From: Spongilla lacustris
Taxonomy: Eukaryota; Porifera; Demospongiae; Spongillida; Spongillidae
Assembly: GCA_949361645.1 (NCBI GenBank)
Contig: OX442422.1
Location: forward strand, 6,137,642-6,201,641
Direction of reading: 5' to 3'
DNA length: 64,000 nucleotides
Notes under the pieces: generated by a model
What the model saw: only the letters and a program-made list of their open reading frames with translations
Database searches by the model: none
Told to the model about the DNA's origin: nothing
Shown here: one piece after another, positions 35,990-47,500 of the stretch
Position numbering within the stretch: the stretch's first letter is position 1
Layout of the letters: each line of letters opens with the position of its first letter
Position numbers and translations under genes: made by a program

Positions 35990-36541
35990 TGGCTATTTGT
36001 GAGAAAGCCTTTAAAATGTCTGGAACCCCAGCAATAGTAACTCTCTATTGCCAGTGGAATACATTTCCATGTCAATTAAGCACATTTTCTGTCATGTGTT
36101 ATCTAAACTCAGCTGCTCTTGCCACAACACCTGAGTACATGCCCGCTTCCTTAATAATACTAGAATTGAGTGGAGATGTAACATTGACATTGAAGGCTGC
36201 TGAAATGCCATTCTCCCACTTGGTGACTATAATAGGAGGATGCCTGCTGGATGGGTCCTTGAGCTGTCCTGACCCCAGCTGCCACTAAAAACTTCAAAAT
36301 GACCTGTGATGAAAAGCCAGCTCTACAGAAAGTATTTGGAGAGCACATTGCGTACAGCATTATGCCTCAAAGTGACATAGCTGCCTCTCTTGTATCCAAC
36401 ACAATGATACGCAAAAGGGTCAAGTGAATTACCTGGGCAAAGAGGGCAAGCCATCAAATTCCCATTTAAGCCCACCGATTGAGGGAATAGTCCTGAGCCA
36501 TGCACTATTTTAGTGCTGCGTTGAACTCTTGTAGTTCAGAG
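35990..36541 (-). pseudogene. RLE-type non-LTR retroelement remnant E
   Basis: On the minus strand a zinc knuckle block (ACPLCPGNSLDPFAYHC), TLRHNAVRNVLSKYF and, in other frames, CRAGFSSQV, FNVNVTSPLNSSIIKEAG and VVARAAEF line up in order with the RLE element C-terminal half. Several stops and frameshifts. The remnant ends exactly where palindrome 2 begins, so the palindrome edge may have cut it. Confidence 0.75.
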
Positions 36542-36989
36542 CTTTAAAACTGGAACTTTCCCCATACCTATTCCGTTACTTTTTACTGAAGGAATAACAC
36601 ACAACGTTACAATTTAAATGAAAGCACACCCTTAGAGGTTTTCTAAGCAGATAACCTCAACAGCACTGGATGGAGGCTTGAATGCTCACTGACCCTTCAC
36701 ATATGGATGGTACGAGGCTTCCATAAATGGCACTCACATGACACAAAAGTATTCTTTAAGCTATTATTAGCTCTGAGAGAGCTGGAAGGTATGTGATCAA
36801 TTCTTACATTTCATTTTTGCGTGTCTACTTAGTACTAACCCGCGTGTGTGCGTCTCAGATTCACTAACTCACAGAATGGCACCGCATATCAATCCGTACG
36901 TACCACACCGTTCATTGCCTCTCTGTGCGATTGTGCTAATTGAGGCGCACCATATTCGATGCTTGTAAACATGAAAGCTATGGACTCGC

Positions 36990-37125
36990 AACACCCACGT
37001 AGGAGGTGGGGCATAAGGAGTTGCATCCGCCTTCGAATTGTATCACGTGATGTGACACCCACTAGAAGGTGGGGCATCAGGTCTGAGTGCTTAAAGATCC
37101 GCCTCCGTATTATCACGTGACTATA
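36990..37125. repeat. Two-copy tandem repeat with TATCACGTGA
   Basis: Two related ~65-bp units, each running from CACCCAC through AGGTGGGGCAT to a TATCACGTGA box. CACGTG is the palindromic E-box bound by bHLH factors; that this is a regulatory site is only a guess. The same pair occurs in the copies at 51158-51293 and about 63747-63882. Confidence 0.7.
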
Positions 37126-37499
37126 ACAGCGATTTAATTATGAGATTAAGTCTTAGGACGAGGTCGTGTGCGCATGCGTATGCGAAGAAAAATAGGCAGT
37201 GGATCGTAGTTTCAGTTTAGTAGGTGGAAAAAATCCAATATTTTGATCGAAGCTTCACAACCGATACCTGAACACAGACGACCTTTTAAATCAGTTAATT
37301 TGTTGTGCTTATTAAAATTAATTAGCATTATTAATAATGTTTTAATTAAATTATTGGAAAAAAATTTGAGGAAACCGACCAACTTTGTTTCAAAATACCA
37401 GATTTTTTGCTCCATCCTATCAAAAGTTATTCAAAATCAAAAGCGTTGCGTTCATTCGTGGACACCCTGTATATTGTCTTGGCAAATGTGTGTGGCTTC

Positions 37500-38812
37500 C
37501 TGGTACCTGTAGGGAAAATAGCGTCTCTTGGGTAGTCTCGTACCCAGACCCAAATGTACGTAACGATGATTATCGCTTAAGGTATAACATCACGTACAGA
37601 GGGTCTGGGAATGAAGTCGTGGGAAATGGTTCTTGGAATGTCGTTGGAATGTTGAGAATTACATAACTTTTATGTCGTCACAAATGTTCTGCTGCGTCAC
37701 GAAATCAATTATGACCTATGCGGGTGGTCGCAAATTGTGGAGACTTAGGCTAAGGGTTACTCACCGTATTAAGTTAGGGTTTAATACTTGGGCAGTGTGC
37801 CAGGTCTAGTCGGTCCCGTCCGACGTCGGTGGTTTTGTGAAAAAATCCTAGAACACAGGGTACTGTTTCTCGTGCTAAGCCCTAATCCGCATAAGGGATT
37901 CCTCGCTTTTAGTGGCCATCCCGAGGCCAACCTCTGAGCCCCTATCACCCGATCGCAAAGTCCAGCCGTCTGGAAGGGCATCTTCTAATAAGAGCGCACC
38001 CCGCAAGTACAATTTGTGGCTTCGGCCAAAGATGGCAAGTATCGTCAGGTTGCCAGCTTAGACCTACCAATCGTAGAGGTAAGAGCTTGGTCCAAGGAGT
38101 AAGGAGGGTACAGTGGATGAGACAAAGAGACAGCACTGCTAAACCACGCGCGGAAAATGCCTTCTAGGCTTATGCTGGCTTCGGCAAAGAGTTAAGTAAC
38201 CTACTGTAGTCTTTCTGACGCAAGAGCCATAAAACCATCTAGGTCTAACGCTGACTTGGAAATACCTTCCGATCACACTTTGGGTGTGGTTTTGCGATTG
38301 GTATGCTAGAAATGCAATTAGCTGACGAGCCGTAGCGTTGGAATGTATACGTCACAAATCGCTGCAATTTGATTGGTTCGACCAAATTCAGGTAACATAG
38401 AACCATTTCCCACGACTTCATTCCCAGACCCTCTGTACGTGATGTTATACTGTAAGCGATAATCATCGTTACGTACATTTGGGTCTGGGTACGAGACTAT
38501 CTCTTGGGTTACGAAGGCATCGAATTGCTGAAACCCCTCTTCAGTTGTTGTGTGATGCTATAAAGGTTCGTTAGTTGTGTCGTGATTGCAAGTTTAAAGA
38601 TCGATGCCCGTATTTGGTCTGTAGGAGTTTGATGTTTTCAGCACCTCCCGTAAAATCGGACATGCATGCAGCTCAGGCATCGATCGATCTTTAAACATGC
38701 ATTCACGACACAACTAACGAACCTTTATAGCATCACACAACAACTGAAAAGGGGTGTCAGCAATTCGACGCCTTCGTAACCCAAGAGACGCTATTTTTCC
38801 TACAGGTACCAG
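37500..38812. mobile_element. Foldback MITE interrupted by another element (palindrome 2, left)
   Basis: Ends CTGGTACCTGTAGG and CCTACAGGTACCAG are inverted. Inward both continue with AAAATAGCGTCTCTTGGG, and after the nested insertion the arms share GGGTTACGAAGGC and AACGAACCTTTATAG. Removing the insertion at 37533-38499 and one target copy leaves a ~337-bp hairpin element. Mirror copy at 49471-50783. Confidence 0.85.
37533..38499. mobile_element. MULE-like element with 9-bp target duplication (palindrome 2, left)
   Basis: Terminal inverted repeats of ~108 bp (TAGTCTCGTACCCAGACCC and inverse) with about two mismatches, flanked by identical TCTCTTGGG at 37524-37532 and 38500-38508. Long inverted ends with a 9-bp duplication fit the Mutator-like superfamily. 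The ~750-bp interior is richer in GC than its surroundings and has no transposase or long frame; it could be captured host DNA. I could not identify it. Confidence 0.8.
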
Positions 38813-39066
38813 ATGCACGAAGCGCAAATAGGCTAGCATGACCTGGTCACTCTTCTGCTGCCTCCAGTATCTCACAATGAGCCCTGGAACGTATTAAAAC
38901 ATGCATGTTTCTGCCTGCTGTCACTACCACTACCAGTACTTCACTTACTTTCGACCTTTGGGTCGTCACGATGCAGGAAGGAAACAGCCATAATTTTATT
39001 TTGTCACTAGACGGATGACGTAATTGAAACTTATATCCCAAAGTTAGTGCGCTGTGCACACGGACT

Positions 39067-39143
39067 CTACGCAATTTCGTACAATTGCGCTACGCAATTT
39101 CGTACAATTGCACTGCGCGCTACGCAATTTCGTACGATTGCGC
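39067..39143. repeat. Three-copy minisatellite
   Basis: Three near-identical units of the form CTACGCAATTTCGTACAATT, the last with a changed base. Mirrored at 49140-49216. Confidence 0.85.
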
Positions 39144-39206
39144 TGGACACAATGCTCTGAGCGCGAGGTACCGGGCCACCGTACTCAGGGCCGGTGAGAG
39201 GGGGTC

Positions 39207-39281
39207 TAGAAGGGCGGGCCCTACCAGCGCGTTTGGTAGGGCGCGCCCTTCTACCCCCCCCCCCCCCCCCCCCCCCCCCCC
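39207..39281. repeat. GC hairpin followed by (C)28
   Basis: TAGAAGGGCGGGCCCTACCA pairs with its inverse across a GCGCGTT loop, and a run of 28 C follows. Mirrored at 49002-49076. Probably the end of another small inverted-repeat element (CAGGGCC at 39186). Confidence 0.85.
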
Positions 39282-39383
39282 GCTCGCATTTTCAGGGCCT
39301 ATATCCTAGTAAAAAAAAAAGTGCTTTCCAGCCAATTCCTATGGTTGACCAAACTGCAAATAACCCAGAAATGTAGCAGCTGC

Positions 39384-39406
39384 ATATATATATATATATA
39401 TATATA
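39384..39406. repeat. (TA)n microsatellite
   Basis: Twenty-three bases of alternating A and T, the same length in the mirror copy at 48877-48899. Confidence 0.9.
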
Positions 39407-39602
39407 GCTTCCAGAATTGCTGATTCGACTATATTAATTAAGGAATGCAACAAAACCGCTAGAGGTCACATGAGATTATGTAAGCTGTAATCTGATTGGG
39501 CCTGTTGGAAATTGTGTACATAATCAGTGGCCGATGCCCTCTACTCGTGCCGGTACGTCGAAGTACGTCTGGCTTGCGAGACTAGCTACCTACTCTATAC
39601 TA

Positions 39603-39802
39603 NNNNNNNNNNNNNNNNNNNNNNNNNNNNNNNNNNNNNNNNNNNNNNNNNNNNNNNNNNNNNNNNNNNNNNNNNNNNNNNNNNNNNNNNNNNNNNNNNN
39701 NNNNNNNNNNNNNNNNNNNNNNNNNNNNNNNNNNNNNNNNNNNNNNNNNNNNNNNNNNNNNNNNNNNNNNNNNNNNNNNNNNNNNNNNNNNNNNNNNNNN
39801 NN
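39603..39802. other. Assembly gap, 200 N
   Basis: Exactly 200 unknown bases, a typical scaffolding placeholder. The palindrome 2 left arm ends at its first base. Confidence 0.99.
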
Positions 39803-40606
39803 TAAAAAAAAAAAAAAGGTTGCCAGATAGCTTTACAATGAATAACGTAATATTTTGCAAAAGAGTTATGAGGCTGGATATTAGCCCATTGGCAGTACTA
39901 TTATACACGTAATGCGAATACTGAATGCCTATAGGCTATATACATAATGTATGCATCACATAACGTATCAGGGCCGTTTTTAAAAGTAAGTGACTTGGAG
40001 GGCAGACTTGATTTTTCAGTACTCATCTATACATATAGGTAATTATAAGTTAGGATTACATGTAGGGCTTTCCTATAAAGTTAGCACCAAGTGTAGAAAT
40101 CTAATAGGCCGGACCTGTTTGAGAGCACTAAATATTAATACATCGTTTTAATACATTAAAGTGCAGCATCTGCCTATTTCTAAACGATTTCGACTTCGAG
40201 ATCGCAAATATTGTATTAAACACTCCTGCTTCTGGGGCTGTGCGGACCCCGATATATACTATGTAAGCATGGGGACGCATGTTTATGGACATATACCGTT
40301 AAGTAATTCACCTTAACTTATCAATCTTTTCGATACAAACACTCCTGGTGTTTTTTTTTTAATACATTATAAGCCAAAAAAATTCTGGGGCTCAGCCCCA
40401 GACCCCGAGGAAGCGTCACCTCCTGCCTCGCCCCTTCATCAATATTCATATCGGACACCCCCCTCTCCAAATTCCTCCGTCCGCCCCTGAGTTCTACTAC
40501 GTGGCCTAGAGCAATAATATACCGTTCTTTTCCCGTCTCGAAGGACCGTGTAAGAATTCGGGAAACGGATGAAGATAGTAATGTTTATGACCTTTTGTTG
40601 ATAATA
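39803..40606. other. Post-gap sequence with one transposon-like end
   Basis: No gene seen. CTCCGTCCGCCCCTG ending near 40489 resembles the right end of the hAT-like element at 32422-33573; its left partner may lie in the gap. Confidence 0.5.
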
Positions 40607-40824
40607 CAGTGCCACCTCGAATATACGGAAAATTATCACCTCGATTATACGGGAAATAAGGCACATTCATTGGGTCTTAGGAAAACTGTCCGTGTACTTA
40701 ACGGTAAGCTGTCTAAACCTATATAGACAGCTTACCGCTACGGACAGTTTTCCTAACACCCAATGAATGTACCTTATTTTCCGTATAATCGAGGTGATAA
40801 TTTTCTGTAAAAACGAGGTGGCAC
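40607..40824. mobile_element. Foldback MITE, 218 bp
   Basis: Nearly the whole element is one hairpin: CAGTGCCACCTCG at the left pairs with CGAGGTGGCACT at the right, and the inner arms share GGAAAACTGTCCG and GGTAAGCTGTCTA around a short loop near 40718. Non-coding. Confidence 0.88.
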
Positions 40825-41544
40825 TCAGTGTTACTTGTTAATGGGGGAGTAGTCTGAGGACCCGACTGATGGTTGTACATTTGTATGATGTAATGTATGT
40901 GCACGTGACATTAAAATGTACGAGCGTTCGAGACGACTCCTCGCGTCATCGATCCGTTACAACCGTCAAGCTGCATATAGTTGAAGTAATAGTTCTAGTA
41001 CATGTAGGTAATAATAATAATGTACCGTTCCTTTCCCTAAATTCTTACAGTTACCAGGCCACAAAAGATAACAAGGTATTCTGGTGTTGAGCCAGCACAT
41101 GGGCATGCTATGTTATAAAGTTTTCAACATGATATTATATCAACATACAAACAGAAATATATTTAACTCGCTACATGAGGTACATTCGATCAGAATCCTA
41201 CCGAACATCGATCAGAATCCAACCGAACATCGTAAGATTGCTTTGGCACATCCCACCTCTACCTTGGTGTGAAGAAGACAATTTGCACAAGTGAATAACT
41301 TCACACGAGGGCATTTATCATGCATTATATATAGCACTACCGAATTGAACGTCCATAATAACATATCACCTGGGTGGCACAGCATATTACATTGATACAT
41401 TGTACACTGATGGACTTATTTGTTTTGAGCATAAGGTAAATTCCGTTTATTTGGAAGACAGCTGGACTACCAAATGTTGTTGCAATTTGCCCTTTCATCC
41501 AGTAGCACATTACAGTGGCAACATTTTCTTCTAAGATATGGTAC
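40825..41544. other. Unassigned stretch
   Basis: A 20-base repeat around ATCAGAATCCTACCGAACAT and ATCAGAATCCAACCGAACAT near 41190-41230 is the only structure noted. Confidence 0.5.
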
Positions 41545-42060
41545 TCATTTTGTGCGAGTTGGAGAGACGGTGTAGCAGCATTGACTAAATGGCTGGCCAA
41601 TAATTTGGTGGATTGGGAAGACTAACCTTGGCAAAGGCTGTACATCTTTTCTCGTGACCCCATTAAGCTTTTGAAATTCAACACAAAACCATGTTTGACC
41701 CATCCTCTTTCTAAACTGATCAGCACAACTGGGGCTTTGACAAGGTTCTATCATTCCTCCACATATCATCTAGTAGTTCACGTACATGATTTCATTGAGA
41801 ATATGTCTTGAGAGTCTTCTAGCTGCCTGACATACAGGCACCCAGTGTTAAACACTTCCCATCCCTTTGAAATGACATCACCAAACTGCGACAGAAGATT
41901 CTACAATTAACTTTTATAAGAATCAGAAATGTCAATGGCAAGTCTATCAATGGCATTCTCAAGAGCTTGTCTCTTCTGACCTCCTTTCTCCTCGATGCAT
42001 GCATCTTGAAGTGGCCGCTTTTATTAGGCGCTTTAAGCATCCACAATTTTCATCTTTGGT
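41545..42060 (-). pseudogene. Ty3/Gypsy reverse transcriptase fragment
   Basis: Minus-strand translation reads GMIEPCQSPS, then FCVEFQKLNGVTRKDVQPLP, the finger and palm start of a Gypsy-type RT (usual form GxIxPSxSPW and FCVDYRKLN). The serine/tryptophan and aspartate positions are already altered, and the frame upstream is shifted. It is not related in position to the spacer Gypsy, whose RT start is missing. Confidence 0.8.
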
Positions 42061-42182
42061 CTTAATTCGGTGAGGATTCAAGACCTGTACGACAATAAGA
42101 TCATTGTCTGTTCATGTAACGGCATGGGCTACTGCTAACCCATGTGTCTCCATAAATTAATATTTTTGGTTCAAACAGAACA

Positions 42183-43010
42183 TCACCACTCACTGATTGT
42201 GTAATAAACCATAAGTACATGTAAAGGCAGAATATACTGCATGTGGCTGGTTTTTAGCAATGTGGGATAATGCAAGTGGTTCACCCAATTGTTAACTTTG
42301 TCCATCACATATTGGGTAACAAAAATTTGCGATCCCAGAGGAGCACCAAGATGTGATCTACCAGTAGTCGTGATGTACAGGCTAGTGCCATGGAATGCAT
42401 GCTGAACGTGCAAAAGTATAGTGAGCTTCTTTTACAACAAGCCAGGATTAGTGTAGTAATTTTAAAGGGACCAAGATTGTTGATGTTATCCCACCACTCT
42501 TTCTGGTTGAGTACTGTACCAGTTGCTGCAGCATCATCAGTATACAAATCTTGGTTCACATCAATGGATGCGCACTGTATTAGTGGTAGAATGCCAAGGG
42601 CATACATTGGCATAGCAAGTGTATCTTCCTGAGTGGTGCCTTCTTGGGAGAGAATAGTTGACCCATCGGCAAATACAATGAACATCTAGTTCAGTTGAAC
42701 TACGATATGCGCTGATTAAAATAGTTGGACACAGGTACTGTATGTTATGCAGGGCAGCCTCATGATTCAGGCAGTTGAAGGCATTAGTAGAATTGATTAG
42801 GAGAGCTACTTGGGCAACTCTCTGAGCTAAAGGAGTCATTTACTGCATGTACAGTTGCCTCAACTCCTAATATTTGGCCAGCACACAATTGAATGAAACC
42901 AGCTGCTTTCTGAATGTCAGTACTGAGAACTGTATTGTACAATTCGTCTCGCTACTTCACTTATCCCTATCAAGCCTACCCCAGGAAGTAATCAAATGGC
43001 AAGACAAAAA
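42183..43010 (-). pseudogene. Second reverse transcriptase pseudogene (GTTQxD-type)
   Basis: In order on the minus strand and across frames: LIGISEVARRIV, then a QLCAGQ-like block, STNAFNCLNHEAALHNI, SQEGTTQEDTLAMPMYAL, YTDDAAATG and GRSHLGAPLGS. These follow the order of RT motifs in a divergent RT family common in invertebrate genomes; I cannot name the clade. The catalytic YxDD is kept but the usual GTTQGD is GTTQED, and multiple frameshifts and stops are present. Confidence 0.78.
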
Positions 43011-43189
43011 TGGGGCCAGACTTAATGGATTAAAAAATGAAGTGCACAGGCATCTTGCATTAGGGCAGAGTTCAGTTGAAGAGGAATGAAAATATGAAAC
43101 TGCAAAGCTGTCTCCATCTTATTGCATCAATCCCTGATGGACCTGCAGAGCCATATCTATCAAATATTGTTGGTTGCATACTGCACTTT
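43011..43189. other. Short unassigned stretch
   Basis: No gene seen. Confidence 0.5.
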
Positions 43190-43625
43190 ATGTAAACTGG
43201 TGAATAAGTGTGTGCGTATGTGTGTTTGTGTGTGCATTGTGCCTTTGACCATGTGTGTGTGTGTGAGAGAATAGAGGATTGGTAACACACATGCAACACA
43301 CTTATTCACCTGCATACATAAAGTTTAGTATGCACACCCTCCCCCCATACATACATATTCACCAGTACATAGTCTCTACCCATGTACACACACACACAAA
43401 AACTTACACACATACTTATTCACCAGTACACGTACGCATAAATATGCACAGACATGCATACACATATACATAAAATTACACACACATGCACACACACACA
43501 CACACACAAATACACACACGCACGCACACTTATTCACCCTCGCGGTACATAAAGTGCAATGTTATGCAATGAATTCACCTCTCCCCTTGCAGTGCTTGCA
43601 CTTATTCACGGGTACATATCATGCA
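43190..43625. repeat. CA/TG-rich cluster with repeated CTTATTCACC
   Basis: Dinucleotide-rich DNA in which CACTTATTCACC followed by a TACAT-type word recurs about five times (one inverted, near 43200), often followed by TAAAGTGCAATG. Looks like a decayed minisatellite. Confidence 0.7.
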
Positions 43626-44372
43626 ACCAATTCAAACGTTAAAAGCAACTCCAAGGGGTCCCTCTTTGGGCATTCATATGCTTTTGTGCACAAATGTATA
43701 TATAGTATTTATTCATAGTTCATCATTGCATGGTAACTTTTTTTTCCCCTGTGTTGTAGATGCAAATGCCCCATAACACAATTGTGCATTAAAAGGTAGC
43801 ATAATCATGTATGAACCTACATGTAGATAGCATGGCAGTGGCATTATGCCCATCCTCCTTTTGTCAGCATAAAAATAAGTATAGTTGGGGGGGGGGGGGG
43901 GGGAAGGGGGAGGGCAAATAAGAACTGAAAACATCCTAAAAGTCTTGAAAGAAGGGACCTTCCTTTCCATTTCTGCCCTTCATCTATCAATTGGGCACAC
44001 ATGTACATAAGACTTGGCCTCCACATGTATATGCACTTTTTCAGTATCATGTAGCCATACAAGGCCAGCAACTACACCTGTAGCTGCCATTTGCTCTATG
44101 TTAATCTGCACATTGTCAACCTTTATGGCAAGGGTTTTCATTGTTTATATCTCACCAATCTTTGTTTGCTTTCCACTCCCATGCACATGTAAAATAAGCA
44201 GAGTTATAATCTTGTAATGCTTAAAACAGAACAGAAATACATGTAGCAAAGATATATACATGATAGAAAAAATATATATTACTACACACTACTACACGAA
44301 ATGAGAGTAGTAAAACCAATGATGCACAGCCTTATTCAGACAATGAATATATATTTCACACATTGTTTAGGC
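43626..44372. other. 3' flank of the receptor kinase gene
   Basis: Downstream of the kinase stop (minus strand). Includes a run of 15 or more G near 43888. No coding block; the kinase 3' UTR presumably lies at its right end. Confidence 0.5.
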
Positions 44373-44574
44373 TTAGGTATACACATTTTCAGCAATGTAA
44401 GCTTCCTGCAAGTCTTTATAAAGCCTCCCACCAAGGTCCAGTGGTGCCCCCAGTACCATGGCCTCAGCACAGGTTTGGATGTCACTTTGGGTCCAGGCCA
44501 ATACACCTTCTGATGGCATCCCAAGTGATTTGACCAGAGCATCAAATGAAGGTCGCTGGTCCTTACTAGGGTTC
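44373..44574 (-). CDS. RTK exon j: end of kinase and C-terminal tail
   Basis: Begins by completing the Trp of QCW, then [17 protein letters not shown] (the conserved RP pair of subdomain XI) and a tail of about 50 residues ending YIAENVYT and a stop at 44373-44375. Two tail Tyr could act as phosphorylation sites. Confidence 0.9.
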
Positions 44575-47500
44575 CTACAGTACCATTTAAAAGTACAACG
44601 ACGTATGATTAATATGATAAACAAATTCCCGTTAGCTTAACGGGAGCTTGTCAAGATATTATAATACATGGACAGAATTAAATATATATATTCTGCATAC
44701 TATGTGCAGGAATAATGCAGCATTAGAAATATTTGGTAGGATGTGTACAGTTTATGATTTATTTTTTTACACTGTGATAATATGACATACATGTACTTGT
44801 AGTATATGCAACAGTCTTTAAAAACACAATGCACTTCAGCCAGCAGGGTTAAAGCTAATGCAATACAATTAACTGTGGAATTAATTGCTGCATTGAGTAA
44901 AGTGCAACGAGTTAGAAATGTATAATTATTAAATTTGACCATGGCTATTGGGTTGAGAGCTAAGCAATCAATATGGTGCACGGGAAAGCATATAGGGGAG
45001 GAGCCTTGCCATAACATCTAAATACAAATTAAAAATTCATGGCATATGTATACAAAAAACTTGATTCTGATGAAAAGCATGTGATTTTTATTATCAGCAG
45101 TGTAAGAAGTGCAATGCAGTTCAATATAGCAATTGTATCCTCATTGTTCAAGGCCCCCCATACATGTATGCATATTCATTAGAGTGTACATGTATGGGGT
45201 AGTGGAGTTTGATTTCATACCAGCACTGAATTATCAGCTTGTAGATAGCCCTGGGACACCCAGGGGGTGGAACTGCTCTTACACCACCGGCTATCATTGT
45301 GACCACCTAGTGGTGGGACAAGAGAAACTTGCCTGATTTTTAACTCTCACCATTCTGAAGCATCTTACCTGCTGATTGGTGTAGGCCTCATATGGCTTGC
45401 ACCCTAGCCCCCAGATCTCATACATGACAGCTCCAAAGGACCACACATCACTCATTGTTGAGTATTTTTTGAAGTGGATGGCCTATAATTATGCATTCCA
45501 CAGAAGATAACATAACACATATCCGTGGTCCAACAAACCTCGGGTGCTGTCCATTTGACTGGTATCTGTCCTCCTTGTGAAAAATAATATTCATCGTCAT
45601 CAAGATTCCTAGACATGCCAAAATCTGCTATCTGTCAATGGCAAAGAGTTAATTTTGTGTGCTGTTTTTGATGAAAATGACAGTACATGTTAATGTACTC
45701 CACATGTAAAAAAATAACATAATTCTACATGTAAGATGTCTACTTGTTACAAACATACATGTACATGCATATGAAGCCACTCATACCATACCTTGCAAAC
45801 TCTCTTGTCAGATAATAAAATATTTCTAGCTGCAAGGTCTCTGTGTACAAAACCTTTCCTGGAAAGGTAGGCCATGCCTGATGCCACTTGTTGGCAAAAT
45901 ATCAGCAGCTGGTTGGGCCAGGTAGATGGTAGCATTTCACCTGGGCTAAACAAATGTGGAGAATTTTAAAATTACTACTACTTGTGCACATTACATCTTC
46001 TACCATGGCCTTTGCTTTAGAAGATAGTTCCTCAAATCTCCATTGGTGAGTACCTCAAGTACTATCATCACCTAAAGGTTGGTTCCATTCTTAATAAAAT
46101 TGTCATTGTACTTATATGCAAATAAATGACATGTTATTACACGGAGGTACATACAGGGTTTCCAATGGTTACCACTCCATACAGCCGCACTATGTTGTCA
46201 TGGTGGAATTGTCCGTTGATAGCTGCTTCCTGTAGGAACTTGACTCCATCCTGTGGAGAGGCATCACTCTTGAGCATCTTCAAGGCTACATCTTTTTGTT
46301 CAGCTCCATGATTCCACTTTCCCTTGTTTACAGTTCCAAACTCCCCAGAACCCAGGTGGGCCAGCACTCTGAGCAATGATTGATTGCACAGACGTTTTAT
46401 CAGCAATATTCATTGTTATGGTGAAATATTTCTTTACAATTCATAATGATAAAACTCACTGGATTTGCTGCCTTGGGATTTCAAGGTACTTCTTGGCAGA
46501 CATTTGCTGATATATCTCCTCATAGTCTGAGGAAGGCATCCAAAATGGCTCTGCCTCGTGGTCAACAGGCTCAGTGGTCACCTGAATAAATACATATGCA
46601 TGTATGGGCCTTGAGAAAATCAAATGATTGCCAAAGGACTGTCTCTTATAGACATATTGCATATTGTTTTTCATACATGTAGCTCAATGCTAACCTTAAT
46701 AAATACATTACATTTTCATCCTGAACATACAATGTTCAACACCGGGTCATGTATGGCTTTAAGATATTACAATTAATTTAATATTGTCGATTATATCATT
46801 ACTACATGTACATTTCATGCAATATTTTGATTCGCATATGTACACAGAGGGCAAATGTTGTGGATGAATAATATGCAGTAACTCGATAGTTTAATGTTAT
46901 TCTGATCTATCAGTACAAAGTGATGTATGAAATGTAATATGCATGCATGTATTTTCTTGAAGTTAACATACAATTAGATTACCTACTGTATGTGACTAGA
47001 TCTTGCATTCTACAATGCTACGAAATTCTCATGAGAACTGTGAGTGTATTCACTACAGAACAGTGAAAGATACTAGCAAATTCAGGGATTTGTGCAGAAC
47101 TAGGCTGGAGTTGCATACCCCTTGTTGTTGAGTCATTCGGGGCCTGGGGCCAACTTGCCTCTGATACTTTCAAGAAACTTGCTTCCCGCCTTTCAGTTCA
47201 GGTTAACTCCTCCCCTTTCACCACTCTGGACAGCATTTATTCCAGACTAAACCTTTCCCTTGTGCGCTCGAATGCCAGGGCATTTCTTGCAAGGGCAGGT
47301 CCCCGTGCTAAAGTCTCAGACCTCTATTTAGATGGTTGACTCATACATAGTTACATAGTTTACTTAGCCTAGTTAAATATTGAAATTTGTGTTTAACATG
47401 TATTGTGAGGTTTCATGTTTCTATTAATTATACAATGACAATTGAAAAAAAAAAATTCCCATGCATCCATTAACATGTATAATTAGACTTCCTTCTAATT

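Larger units (their letters stand above)
36542..39602. repeat. Palindrome 2, left arm
   Basis: Exact reverse complement of 48681-51741 (paired positions sum to 88283); even the C28 run and the (TA)n array match in length. It stops at the first base of the N gap, so the true arm may be longer. Since 51741 runs on smoothly into sequence shared with 63200, while 36542 abuts an RLE remnant, the other arm looks like the original. Confidence 0.97.

Noticed and set aside
37645..38395. rRNA or snRNA gene inside the MULE-like element
   Set aside because: The GC-richer interior looked RNA-like, but I could not match any conserved rRNA or spliceosomal RNA segment.
39527..39908. Frames crossing the N gap
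   Set aside because: Unknown bases only appear open; there is no evidence of coding.
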